Assembly: GCA_003952965.2 (NCBI GenBank)
Contig: CM025852.1
Location: 2,897,752-2,961,751, forward strand
Reading direction: 5' to 3'
Source of the DNA: Morella rubra
Taxonomy: Eukaryota; Streptophyta; Magnoliopsida; Fagales; Myricaceae
Length of the DNA stretch: 64,000 nucleotides
A program made the position numbers and the translations under genes. Positions 12,770 to 24,960 of this stretch are shown here, piece after piece (position 1 is the first letter of the stretch; each line of letters opens with the position of its first letter). A model generated the notes under the pieces. It saw only the letters and a list, made by a program, of their open reading frames with translations. It had not been told where the DNA came from and did not search any database.

Positions 12770-13574
12770 GAGAGAGTGGAACAGAGAGGGGCTTTTTTGG
12801 AACTTCTGCGGTTTGACCGGTAGATATGAAGTTCTACAATTTGTAAATAGATTGTCCTTTTGTATAGTAATTTTTTGGCTGGCTGATTTGGAATATAAAT
12901 ATAATACGGACGAGATCAACGAGTTAATATTGAACTGCTATACATATCTAAACAAGAGGATAATTGAGAGGACTCATAATGAGCGGTCAACTGAAGAAAT
13001 CAATAGAAAAATAAACTGATAAAAGAAGTGAGGTGACTATTAAAACTACATGTGATTGAGTAAAAAGAGATTTTAAACATATACACAATCTTTTAATTTG
13101 TAAGTAATTTTTTACACAAGCCCTGACCATATAAGTTTCTACACACCAGCTATAGACGAAGCTGTGCAGCAAAGAATAGTTATTTACAAATACAAGTCAT
13201 TTAAGCTACGATATTGAGATAAGTATACTGTCTAAAGGAAAATCACAAATATATGCAATCAATCAATTACACGTAATACTTGACCTTTGTGGATAAGAAT
13301 CAAGCGAGTAAGGGGACAGAAGATAAAAGACAATTTTATAAGTTACAACACCTACTTCATTAGTTGCCATTTCGCTTTTCCCCATGTTAATCCTCTTCCG
13401 AGAACGGCGTGGGTGGGACGCGGTTGGTGCGTCAGATCCGATGCTATCAATGTATTTCGTTGGCCAGGCATCATTGACTAGGATATTTCCAGAACAACAT
13501 TCCATAACTGCCTTGCCGACGCCCTCCAGCGCGCGTGCGCGAATTCGGAGAGACGGTCCGCACGTTTCAATCGA
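12770..13574. other. Downstream region of the small gene
   Basis: AT-rich 3' flank. The part from about 13380 to 13574 is richer in GC and may belong to the outer end of the Mutator-like element that follows, but I could not pair it with the other end. Confidence 0.35.
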
Positions 13575-14622
13575 AGCAATGCCCAATCATTAAAATGCTC
13601 ACAGTAACTCTGAACGGCGCTGTTTAATTTTAAAAGCCAACTTCTTAATCCAATATTAGGCTGAACGGCACTGTACATCTCCTCTCCTCCATAGCGAATT
13701 TTCCTCCGAAATTTTTCTCTCCCTCTGCGACAGTCCTGAGACTTGCGTTCATTAGGAATTTCTTAAGGAGTTGAATTGGAGGATCTTTTATATGCTGTTG
13801 TGGTGGTTTCAGAGTAGGACTTCTGTGGGTCGGGGGTTGAGGGAGGGAATGGTGGATAATATATAAAGCTTGAATCTAACCAGGTTGAAGCAAATAAGTT
13901 TCCCATGATTTGGAATGAAATAGTTTCAATTTTCAGAGAAGAAGATATCATCTCTGACCATGAACATGAAGAAGCGGTCTGTCAGTCCTCTGACAATTCT
14001 ATGCTCATTCACAGATGCTTTGAGAAGATAAAAGAGCAGAGCAGTGCTTCTTCGTATTCTTACCATGTTAATGAAAAAGTGTTTGAAACATTTCAATGTC
14101 TCTTGTATGTAAGGGATCAAGAGCTGATGTTGTTTGAGAAATTACTTGAAGAAGAGATGACGGTGAGATTAGAGTTTGATAAGCTGTCATGCGAGTTGAA
14201 GTCAATATTTGAAGAACTTGTATTTTTGAAAGAGAAAAAGGGCTCTCTATTGAAGGATCTTGAAAGATCAGAAGAGAAGTCTGCCCTGCTGAGGGAGAGG
14301 TTATCCATGGCGGTTAAAAAAGGCAAGGGACTGGTTCAAGATCGGGAGAACTTGAAAAATCTTCTGGATGAAAATAACTCAGAAATTGCGAAGTTGAAGC
14401 TTGAGTTACAGCAACAAGAATCTGCAGTTGCTGACTGCAGAGACCAGATCTTCCCCTTGAAGTTGATTCGGTCGCAAGGGGGGGGAAAAAAGGGTTCAGA
14501 ACTGTCGCAGGGGGAGAGAAAAAAGTTAGGGGAAAATTCACCATGGGGGAGAGGGCTCTACGGCGCCGTTCAGCCTAATATTGGACGTTGAATGGGAGCC
14601 ATTTTAATGACTGGGCACTGCT
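13575..14622. mobile_element. Mutator-like element carrying a host gene piece (Pack-MULE-like)
   Basis: Long inverted ends flank host-like coding sequence. The block at 13650-13736 (CCAATATTAGGCTGAACGGC ... CTGCGACAGT) is the imperfect reverse complement of 14497-14584 over about 88 bp. A further outer block at 13575-13600 pairs with 14596-14622 (AGCARTGCCCARTCATTAAA). The left end has an extra partial copy of CTGAACGGCGCTGT. Between the ends lies a coiled-coil gene fragment. No transposase is present. Long inverted ends around a captured fragment are the hallmark of Pack-MULEs. I could not find the expected 9-bp target duplication, so the exact outer borders are uncertain. Confidence 0.65.
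13905..14470 (+). pseudogene. Captured coiled-coil gene fragment, TNO1-like
   Basis: An open frame of about 190 codons reads through heptad-rich coiled coil: EEKSALLRERLSMAVKKGKG, LVQDRENLKNLLDENNSEIA, KLKLELQQQESAVADCRDQI. I recognise this pattern from the plant long coiled-coil protein TNO1 (TGN-localised SYP41-interacting protein, At1g24460-like), which is well over 1,000 residues, so this is only a small internal piece. Beyond about 14470 the frame runs into the element's inverted end (GRGLYGAVQPNIGR) and stops at 14591. The upstream ATG at 13905 is probably accidental. It is likely not a working gene, although it could be transcribed as a chimera. Confidence 0.6.
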
Positions 14623-14796
14623 GACGTGGCTTACACTTGCCACGTCACTAAATCCGGTTAGTTTTTTAAACTGGGACTGACGGAAGAACGCTTACTACAA
14701 GAATTTAAAAATAACTTTTCTTATCTCAAAGACATATTTGTAATAATCTCATACAACAGGACCATGTGTGCATTTTAAGCCATAGAAAAAGAAAAA

Positions 14797-16307
14797 GAAA
14801 AATTGAGAGTTTAGTTGAGTTTTAGGCAATTTTTTTAATTTAATCCCCCACTTTTAAACTTAAATTTTAAAATTTTTGTCTTCCTTTTTTTTTACAAAAA
14901 TATCCTTCTGTCAGCCTGCTATCCATCTCCTTAACCACATAGCCATCCACGTTAGCATATATTACACGTGGCTAACACAGGTTGACAAGTCACCGGGACA
15001 ACGAAGCACATCCTCAAACGGCGTCGTCCTTAGCTTGTGAAGTTTAGGTGATCACCATCAACTAGGCAGTTGAGAGAAAGGGACGAGATCATTTCTGAAA
15101 ATAAGAGGAGAGGAACCGGAGCCTTGAATATTTGAAGTCGTCTTCTAAATTCCCAGTCTGATTTCGGGCTCTACTTGTTGCTAGCAGATATTACCTTCCC
15201 TGAAAATTCCCAACCTGAGAAAATAAAGGAGAACCGACTCTGCTTACTTCCGAATCATCACTAACACTAGCCAAAGCAGCAGTCTCCTTTAGAATGGTTG
15301 TCAAAAGCAATGAGCCAAAAGAAAGCATTGCAGAGTCTTCTAGTAATCTGTAGAAGTCTTCTGGTAGCTTGTAGTAAGTTGTAGAAGCTTTTAGAACATC
15401 TTCTCGTATGTCGAAGAAGCTGACCATCGCAGCTTAACTCCAGCTCAGCGTAACGTCAGTTTAGCTTGAATAATAATTCTGACGCTCCCATTCCGGACCT
15501 AGCAACCCCGTGTTCTTCCAGACATTTCTCTGCTCCTTCGACATACTTCTTCAGTGAACCAGGGTCGACATTACTGGCAATGTGAGGGTCAATTATCTTG
15601 TCAAGCATGCCCTTCCTGTGACTTGTCACCCGGCCCCTTTGCTTTCGGTCTTGCCTTTACTCATCGTTTTGTTTTCTTCTCCCTTTGAAATCTACCGGTT
15701 ACACTTTCCTTCCTATCTGAGTCTTTTTGCTGTCCTCTATGCTCGTTTTAGCCTTACTTATTGTTTTTTTTTTTTTTTTTGTCTTTTCCTCGCTCATTTC
15801 TTGTCCAACGACGATCTTGTTTTTGTGATCTTTCCAGAGTTTTTTTTTCCCGTGTGATCACTTTCCAGTTGCATGCGGCTTTTGATCTTTATTGTTCTTT
15901 TTGCTGCACATGTAGGGATAAACAAAATAATAGGTATTATTTATTTAGGTTGGAGTCGTAGATTTTTAGTTAATCTGTGTGAACTTCTGTTGAAAATTAT
16001 CTTGGACAAGGAGAATGGACGAGATCTGCACAGAAGATGAGTTTGGAGTCGGCCTAGGCGCAGCCGGGGTTGTGTGCTTCGGATTTTATTCAAAAGAATA
16101 TTGACTTGGGGTCAATTGGCCACGTGTAATATATGCTGATGTGGATGGCTCTGCCCTAAAAAGAGTGGACGGCAAGCTGACAGGAAGGTATTTTTGTAAA
16201 AAAAAATACTCAAGGAAAAAATATTCAAGGACCAAAATTTTGAAGTTCGAAAGGGGGATTAAATTGAAAAAGTAACCTAAAACTCGGGACTAAAATATCA
16301 ATTTCTC
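14797..16307. mobile_element. Second Mutator-like element with long inverted ends
   Basis: About 1.5 kb bounded by imperfect inverted repeats of about 180 bp. The left arm is 14797-14972 (GAAAAATTGAGAGTTTAGTT ... ATATTACACGTGG) and the right arm 16118-16307 reads as its reverse complement (GAGAAATTGATATTTTAGTC ... ATATTACACGTGG). It lies about 175 bp after the first element. It has no transposase. Inside is a host receptor-kinase piece (15463-15630) and a possible second exon-like piece at 15191-15427 on the minus strand (DIREDVLKASTTYYKLPEDF), which I cannot assign. T-rich tracts occur at 15765-15780. Confidence 0.6.
15463..15630 (-). pseudogene. Captured CrRLK1L receptor-kinase fragment
   Basis: The minus strand reads GMLDKIIDPHIASNVDPGSL, then KKYVEGAEKCLEEHGVARSG, then MGA. 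This matches the end of the kinase domain in the FERONIA/THESEUS family (typical form: LDQIIDPxL...SLKKFxExAEKCLxxxGxDRPSMGDVLWNLE). The similarity stops after about 45 codons, at the point where the kinase would continue with DVLWNLE, and no other kinase parts are nearby. It is therefore a fragment carried inside the 14797-16307 element, not a gene. Confidence 0.6.
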
Positions 16308-16531
16308 TAAAAATAAATCAAGATAATATATATGTAGAGAGAGAGCTTTACAGTTATGGTCTTTTTTTTTTTTTTCTAGATACATTACCGTTATGGTCAA
16401 ATATACAACTTTCACAACCAGAATACATTGTGCGGTGGATCTAGTCCCTCGTATTGCTATTACAACGCTCTAGAATCTAGATTCTTACCGGGGCCTTTTA
16501 CTATTTCTCCTAGTGTTCACAGAAACTGCAG

Positions 16532-18952
16532 TCACCAATAATCCCCACGAGCAATGCCCATCTCCGAAGTGATGGAACACCTTGGAGTCCCCCACTATAA
16601 TTTCTCTTCTAGTAATCTCTGAAACCTTCTTTGCAGCTCTGTGGCAATCGTCGCATATTCTAGTGTTTTTTCTTATAAGAACAGGGCTTCCGATTGTAGT
16701 GGATATCAATCCAAAAGAAATAGCCAATCTCACACTGTGTTTCTGTGGTGAGTTGCTCTCCTTTTCCCCAAATCTAATGGTCTGAACTTTGTAACACTAT
16801 GAAGATAAATATCTTCACCTATTTTCCTCGTGATAATATCTAGTACATCATAAATCATGTTTGTTTCAGCATGGGACCTGTCTTCGTTGATGAATCTGCA
16901 AGTTTTTGAATTGATTTCGACCAAACTACACCCCTTTGTTCTCTGCAAACCTTTTTTTATCATAAGACATTTGGTCCTCTCTACATCTTGCCACTTCCCA
17001 GCTTCAGCGTACATATTAGAAAGCAAGACGTAGCACCCAATATTATCATGCTCCAAGGATAAAATGTGCTTAGCAGCAAGTTCAGCTAATTCTATGTTTC
17101 CGGTGTTTCTACTTGCAGTCAGTAATGATCCCCAGATCCTTGCCGTGGGGAGAAATGGCATTTCTTCAATGAATCTCTTGGCCAGCTCAAGTTTGCTGGT
17201 GCGGCCAATAAGATCAATCATACAGCCATAGTGCTCTATTCCAGGATCGATGTTATAGTCCCTCTTCATTGAATTATAGTATTGCCAACCCTCGTTGACC
17301 ATGCCAGAAATGCTACAGGAGGATAACAGGGAGACAAAGGTGCTTTCATTGGGTTTGAAGCCCTTTTCTTTCATCTCAGAGAACAATTGAACTGCAATTC
17401 TACCAAACCCATGAATAGCATATGCCATAATGACTGTGTTCCAGGAAATCACATCCTTATACAACACGCGATCAAAAACTTCACGTGCAGTCCCTAATTA
17501 CCCACATTTGGCATACATGCAAATAATCAAATTCAAGATGAAGGTATTTATACCATTACCAAGCTCTGATTTAAGGATGAAGCTATGATTTGCTTCCCTT
17601 CTCTAAGTGAGGCTAATTCAGAACAGGTAGGTAGAATGCTTGAAAATGTAAATGCATCAGGTGTAAAAGGCTGGTACCAAATAACTCGAAACAGACATAA
17701 TGCTTCACTGTTCCACCCATTCTGTACATAAGCAGCAAGCATGGCGTTCCAGCATACGAGATTTTTTCCATTTAGCAGCTCAAATACGCGTTCTGACAGA
17801 TTCAGTGCCACACATTCTCCATACATGTCAATTAAAGAAGTTTCCAAGATGGAATGAGGGAGAAGGCCTTTTCTAATGGCATAGCCATGGATGGATTTAC
17901 CTTCCAAGAGAGCTTGTTACTGTGCACAAGAAGGGAGCACATTTGTCAATGTGATTACATCGGGGCTGAAGTTATCAGCATCTTGCATCTTCTTCAAGCA
18001 AGTAAATGAGTCGAGTGGATGAGCATTTAGAGCATACCCGCCAATCATTGCATTTCAAGCCACAACGTTTTTTGGAAACATCCTGTCAAACAACCTCTCT
18101 GCATAATCCATCCTACTGCATTTGCTGTACATGTCCATAAGCGATGTCTGAACCATAATATCCACTTGAAAACCACATCTGAGCACGTGGCAATGAATCT
18201 CCTTCCCACTTTGCAGACAACGCTCAAGAGAACAAGCGCCGAGTGCACTGATCATGCTGAACCTGTCAGGCTTCATTCCTTGTGCCTGCATTTCCCAGAA
18301 ACACACCAATGAGCTCCAACCATCCCTAACAGAGACATATCCACTGATCATAGAATTCCAAGATACCAAGTCCCTTAACCGTCATCTCGCCAAATATCCT
18401 TTCTGCAAACTCAATACACTGCACCTTTGCATACATAACTGTAAGCGAATTACAAACATAAACATCCAAATCCAACCCAATCTTAACCAACTTCCCGTGA
18501 ACTTTCTGCCCTTCCGTCAAGGACAACAACCCTGTACACGCTTTGATCACAAACGGGTAGGTGAAATTATCAGCCCGAACGCCTTCATATTCCATTCGAC
18601 CATAAAACTGTATTGCCTCTGTAAAAAACCCGTTATTTGTCAACCCTCTAATCATAACATTCCAGATATACGAGTCGAAATGGTTAATTTTCTCAAACAG
18701 ATAGAGTGCATCTCCCATACACCCAGAATCAACAAAATTACAAAGAGCCTCTGTGGGAGAACCAGTGCGTGGTTCGACTAAACCCTTCTCATCATTCGAT
18801 CGGTTCCTAGTAAGTGAAGCTGATCTGCAGAATTTTTGGTGTTTTACGAGCCCCGATTTGCGGACTGTTTTCATCGTTTCGACTTGTTTACGTGAAACCA
18901 TTCCGGCCGCGTTGGAGTCATAGAAGTAGGCACAAGCAAGCGTTGCTGCCAT
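16532..18952 (-). pseudogene. Decayed DYW-class PPR gene (At4g35130-like)
   Basis: PPR proteins of the PLS-DYW class bind organelle RNA and often guide C-to-U editing. Read on the minus strand from the ATG at 18952, about 800 codons of PPR repeats are recognisable ([78 protein letters not shown]), followed by E motifs and a DYW-domain end ([20 protein letters not shown]). It closely resembles what I recall of At4g35130. The frame is broken about seven times: an extra base near 18372, TGA for Trp at 18055-18057, a TAA after SCAQ near 17918, a lost base in the GKQIH motif near 17590, a TAA near 17502, a shift near 16735, and a shift just before the final codons, so GATTATTGG (DYW) survives out of frame at 16535-16543. 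The overall sequence is well kept, so inactivation looks recent. Confidence 0.85.
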
Positions 18953-19109
18953 TTTCAGACGCAGAGGGCTTGGAACTCTTAGGTCTTGGAGAAGTAGCCT
19001 TTGAAAATCATGGGTTTTTGCTTTTACGCTACATCTAACGCGGTGGTAACGCGGAAGACGGTGAATTCCGTTTCAACAGTGGTTCGATTCGCACGTTTCA
19101 CGTTTTACG

Positions 19110-19680
19110 TCTCTGTATCTTGGTTCCTCCTCTTCCCGAATCTTTTAAAATTAATGTCGACGTTGCAACTCGTGCTGCGTTTTCTATAGCTGCATGCATT
19201 TGCTGTGATGCTTTGGGTCGAATTATCCTATGCAGAGGCTCGTCGGTTATTATCTGTTAGATCCCACAGTTGGTGAAGTTGAAGCTCTTTAGCTTGGTAT
19301 TCAAGTGGCTGTTAAATCCTCTTGAGATTATATTCATTTGGAAAGTGATTCTTTGATAGTTATAGATGTTGTTCACCGATCCTGTTGTGATTGTCCTTAG
19401 CTGATAGAATCTGTGGTATCGCGAATTCAAGCACAACTAGTGACAAAGCCTCACTTCTCATGTTCTTTTATCCCTGGCAGTGCAAATGTTGTTACACATA
19501 GTTTTGCCCAATAGACTGCTTTTTCCTCTAGGGAAGAATGTTTCCCTTAATTTTATAGGCTTCATTCTAGTTTTTCTTGGATTTATGGTGGTTTTAATCC
19601 CCCTGATGGGTATGTAAGTTTGTATGTACTCTTATTTGGTTTTAATGTTAGTTTTCTTCTTTGATTAAAAAAAAAAAATA
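19110..19680 (+). mobile_element. Decayed LINE 3' end (RNase H region)
   Basis: Broken plus-strand frames show KINVDVATRAAFSIAACICC, then LESDSLIVIDVV, then ANVVTHSFAQ, in the order of the RNase H-like domain at the end of plant LINEs, followed by a short 3' tail and an A-run at 19669-19679. Several stops and shifts interrupt it, so it is older than the copy at 9376. The left border is unclear and no target duplication was found. Confidence 0.7.
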
Positions 19681-21924
19681 AAAGTGTTGATATTGAATCA
19701 GAAATCAGGATATTTTGGCTCAGAAATTTGAAAATAAATAAATAAATAAAAAAACGCGGCATAATATATTTTCAATTAATCATTGTCGACTCTCATTAAT
19801 CTTAGTTGTTCAGACTAAACCACTGAAATTAAAGTAGTAAGGAAAAGACTAAAGCAAGTGAATGTGTTAAGACTATTACTTAATTATTCGAAGTGGCAAA
19901 AGTTCTTAGAAGTATGAACTTCAAAATAAAGGAGCAAATCTTCAGGAGCGTACATCAGCGCTGAAACTGCTCGTGTTTCTTACTTCCCAGGCAGATAACA
20001 TTCCAGATGGACAACGGGCATCAGCATTTGGAATTCTCTCTGGGGTATTTTCAGCTGCATTTGTATGTGGAACTCTAGTAGCCCGTTTTCTCTCCACTGC
20101 TTCTACATTTCAGGTATACCAGTTATCCCTAGCCTTCTTTAAGTTCTTCTAATTGGAATCCTTTCCTTATGCGTGAATTGATGGCTACCACTACCAGTTG
20201 GTGTGATCTGTATAATCTATTTCCATTCAGGTTGCTGCAATCATGTCAATTCTTGCAGTCGCTTACACGAGAGTTTTTCTTAAGGAAAGCAGACCCAATG
20301 CGGATGGAATAAGGCAGCCAATCTTGAAGGGAGCACCGGATGCTACTGAATATGATGGCGATATAAAAAAGACACCACAGGTATTTAAGAGGATTCCGTC
20401 GTTGGGAGATCTGATTTACCTAATGAAAAGCAGGTAAGACTTGCATATATAAATGCTCTACTCTTTGTATATGGTTGCATGTTGGCGCGGTGGGCAGATC
20501 ATCATGAGGCTTTCCTCGTCATATACGATGGGTGCTTGCCCTGATACGCTCATTGACCTTGCAATTGTACAGTTTTCTATGGCCAAGTTTTATTTTCACA
20601 TTAACCAAACAAATCCAATCGGAATATAATGTTTAAGGAATCCTTATCAATTGAAAATTTAAGTAGTGTCCGGATTTGTCATTGATAGGCGTTCATTTAG
20701 AACTGGAACCACTTTCGGTGCAAGAAATACTGGTATTTCATCAAAGCAGATCTTCATATTTTTTCGTATATATAGATGACCATTAAATTTTATATGATCA
20801 TATATGCATACAAGGAACCGATTTCCTTGTCCAAAATTTTGTACTCTTCTATATACTTATAATTATATGCCCATTAATTGTTTGTCTAATTACTAGAGAT
20901 GCATATTTTTCGTTTGTTGAATTAAGCAGCTTAATTTGTTATCTACAAATTACTTTGTTCTTACATATGGCAGTAAATTTGGACAATAATGTTTTGCACT
21001 TGCAGCGTGACATTTTCGCAAGCAGCAGTTGTTACATTCTTCAATAGTCTTCCAGAGGGTGGAATGATGGGTTCATTGCTGGTAAAGTTATTTAACGTCG
21101 AAGTATGACTTCCATATATAGTAAATGACAGGCGGCCTAAACACAAGTTAGTGCAGCAGACACGGTTGTTAAAACCTCAAAACTGCAATTATTCTTGGCA
21201 AAAAACCAACTCCGTAAAAGTAGAAAGACTGTTGAATAGAGTTCAGGAGCAAATCCCAGGAGAAAACCAAAGACCATACGGATGGAAGCTTATTTGTTAT
21301 GTAAATGTTCGATGGACAACGGAATACTTCGAAGATAAAACTAAATACATAAAAGTGGCTTGTTTAAGACAACCTCGTTTTATATATACTCGTCAATGTA
21401 TAACCTTTCGGGTGCATATATCAAGCATGCATCGAAGTCTCTCATTACTTACATGGAAGCTTTCATTCGTTCCACGTAGTACTTCTTAAAGGCCCGCTTC
21501 CAGTACTTCAACAAAAACCAGTATGCTGATCTACTGCTAATCTTTGGTGTTGCAGGCAATTTCACAGGTGTGATTTACGTAACTTGGTTCTCCTAGTTTC
21601 TGCTATTTCATTTCCTCAGCATGATCTTTCCTTCTTCTTCTTAACGTAACTTCCAATACTGCGCCTTTCTCTTTCATTTTTGTTTCCATCGCATATGATT
21701 GTTCTTCAAAAAACTTGTCGTGATACATGCAGCTGTTCTTTATGCCCATGTTGGCACCTGCTATTGGGGAGGAGAAGTTGCTTTGCATAGGTCTCCTAAT
21801 GGGCTGTATAAATGTATGTGCCTTATCAGCTCTATTGTTCATTTTTTCCATGCAGCCATTTGAGTGTGCTCCGACAGTGGGACTGTTTATCAAGCATTTA
21901 GAGCTGACTCTTACTTGATTTTGT

Positions 21925-22815
21925 CAGTGTTTTAATGTTGGCGTAATTCCGTATCAAATTTTAAACTCAAATTAAGTTGTATTTTAAGTTTGATCAAAGT
22001 GTTCAAGAGATTAAAGAGTCTTTCAAAGTTTGAAAGGATAAGGACATCAGGATCAAGATGAAGAGCTAAAAACAAGGAGCTGGTGATGCAAAGTCTCTGA
22101 AATTATTTCAAAATTTAGATTTTGAAATATTTTCTTCCTTTTAGAATTCTTTTTGAAATATAACTCAACCAACTCTATAAATACATAAAGAGATCGACCA
22201 AAAAAATTTGAGGAGGTCATTCCAAGCTTTATTCAAATTCAAACCTTCTCCCTAAAGAGAGAAAATCCTTTAGATATCCATGCTCATAAATAGTTCAAAT
22301 TTTCTCCAGTTATATAGATTCAATTACCATTGAAACCAACCTTCTTGTGGGAGTTTGGCTACCGGAGTTTCAGGTGTTGAAGAACAATGACGTTTTTGAA
22401 GAATTCATCAGAAGAACCTCAAAGAGCTGAGGGTTAACCGCAGAAAGCGAGTCTAGGTTGGATTACTTATATTATTACATCGAAGTAGTCAGAGTCAAGC
22501 AACTAAATGTTGCCCGTGTCTGAATCTGTATAAGGTTTTACTTTTTAGTAAATTTTTGGTGGCTGCTAGCCCGAAATGGTTTTTCCTTTGAAATGTAATA
22601 CAAAGGTTTTCCACTTCGTCAACAAAATCCTTGTCTCTTATGTGATTGATATTTGTTTTATTATTCCGCTACATATATATTTTGTTGATTGATTATTCAG
22701 ATCTAGACTCAACAATTTTAGACTTGTTTCTAAAATTGTTATTGAATTTTCAAATAGAGGGGAAGCACCTATTCTACCCCTCTAGGTGTTCTTTAGGATC
22801 TAAACCTTGTTTTTC
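21925..22815 (+). mobile_element. Ty1/copia-type LTR retrotransposon relic in an intron
   Basis: About 0.9 kb in the intron between the 21732-21813 and 22829-22861 exon pieces. Its right part has the layout of a copia LTR end and leader: a TTTTCCACTTCGTCAACAAA stretch, TTTATTATTCCGCTAC, then CACCTATTCTACCCCTCTAG. Only terminal sequence is present, with no recognisable gag or pol. It is broken and old. The left border is approximate. Confidence 0.45.
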
Positions 22816-23821
22816 AGATTTGATGCAGTTGTTTTTTAACAGCATATCTTGGTCGAATTGGGTAATCCTTCTTCAACAAAGTCCTGTCATCTGAGTATTT
22901 TCTGCCTAAATATCTTGTGTTTTATACATCAATCCTCAAACCATACATATCTTGATCAACATACGCAGGCTCCTTACGCCACTACTGTGTATTCGATCTT
23001 TAATGTCTTCGTGCAACCAAGCGTATGTTCTTAACTACTTTTATGATCTTGTAAAAAAAAGCTGCATAATATCGCTTATCAAGAAATATATTCATGAAAT
23101 TTGCTTACAGAGATGCGCAGTATCATTTCGAAACAAGTTGGGCCCAACGAGCAGGTAATTCCTACAGAAGAGGGGACTTTGTCCTTATGCGCTCAATGGG
23201 GTTTCCAACATATTGCTTATTCTTTCGTCTTGCGAATCATATATAGCTGCCGTTTTTCTTCATCTAACTGATTGCATCGGTGAAATGCTGCATATCAGGG
23301 AAGGCTCAGGGATGCATCTCAGGCATTGGTTCCTTTGCCAACATTATTTCTCCATTAATTTTTAGTCCTCTGACAGGTATGTGGAAGAGTGGGGGAGAGA
23401 GAGAGAAGAGAGAGGAGAGTTTTGATTGGTAAATGAAATCGAATTTGGCAATTCCTCCTGCCGTCCTTCCAGCTCTGTTCCTGTCTGAAGCAGCACCATT
23501 TCATTTCCCCGGTTTTAGTATTATGTGCGCTGGGTTTGCCACGGTAACTTCTTTTGCTTGTGTCGCTATTATATCTATTGCTCGCGATCGATCTTCAATC
23601 TAATTTCTTTGATCTACAACTACAAAGCCAACATGAATTTCGACCTCGATTCGAACTTCTGTCAAAAGAAACGAACACACAATCGTATCTGGAACCTCTA
23701 GCTCTAGTGTTACACAAACTCACTTAAACAGCTTAGTGTTGGCACTTTTCTTATAAATGGCTGCTGGTTGTGATATTTCTTCCTCCTATAGTTCATGTTT
23801 CCCTCATGAAGTGGACGGTTT

Positions 23822-24960
23822 AAGACTCAAAATAATGTAGCCGAATCTAGAAGGGGGGTTGAATAAGTTCTGATTTTTCTTAAATTCTTTAACCACTTAA
23901 AAAACTGCACACTCTTTCACAAGCACAATCAGTAATTTCAAGAAAACTTAAAACAACAATGTAACGTGCAGAATTTATAACCCAATATGGACAGCAGATT
24001 CTCAAGATCACAGAGCAACACTATACTTCTTTCTTAATAAGGAAACTAAAGAAAGAATTAATCTCAATACCAGCAAGTTAATCAATGTAAACAAAATCAC
24101 AACGAAGACACCAAGGTTTGGTTACGAAGAGAAAACCCGCTTGAAAGAAATTTTAAGAGGTAAAAACTCTCCGGGCCTGAAGGCCAGTTAATCGAATCCA
24201 CTAAAATCTTCAAACTCGGTACACAGTGATCGATAAACTACCCAACACCCGTTGCTAGTCTACTCTACTGTTACCTTACCTGGAATACAACATCCAGATC
24301 TGCCTCTTGCAGGGAACGAGGAACTCCTCTTCCGTTTGAAGTTCTTGATACCGAAAAACTGATCTCCACAGCCAAGCGATCTTTCCACACTCCACGTGCA
24401 ATCAGCTTCTCTTGGTAGATCTCCAGCAACCTCTGGAGTTTACCTTCTTAGCAAGGTTTGTAATGGTGATCAACAACGGATTGAGATAATGAGGGATGGA
24501 ATAATCTCTCTGGGTTCAATCTCAGTTCATACACAGCAAACTACAGAAACTTTTTCAGAGAATGTATAGAATAAAGGCTCTGGAAGCAAGGATCTCTCTC
24601 TCACGATATGGCTATTCAATAGTCGGGGGTCATAACGTCTGAGAAGAGAATCGAGTTTTATCTTTAGGAGGGTCGGGAAGAAGGATCTCACGAATATTCC
24701 GAAATCTTGCTTCTTGCGCGCTTATGTTAAAACCGTTGTAACTGCCTTTCGCAAGTCTTGATCAAACTATGAGTGAACTCTGATCAACTTCGAGTTAGTG
24801 AACTGTAAGCATACTTCAATCAAACCTTGACACTTCAGACGATCACCAAATGTGTTGAAGCACTAGTCTTTTAGATAGGACTTGACAAATGCAAATCTCA
24901 GGAATTTTTACCAACTCGTCATGAAGTCTATACGCCAACCAAAAGTACATTAACACCTCT
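23822..24960 (-). mobile_element. Ty1/copia-type LTR retrotransposon relic, opposite orientation
   Basis: About 1.1 kb in the last intron. On the minus strand it ends with TATTCAACCCCCCTTCTAGA followed by TTCGGCTACATT, the same kind of leader word as in the relic at 21925, preceded by a TTTTCTCTTCGTAACCAAAC stretch at the matching place. It holds LTR-like and leader-like sequence only, with no coding domains. It is broken; borders are approximate and no age estimate is possible without a partner LTR. Confidence 0.45.
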
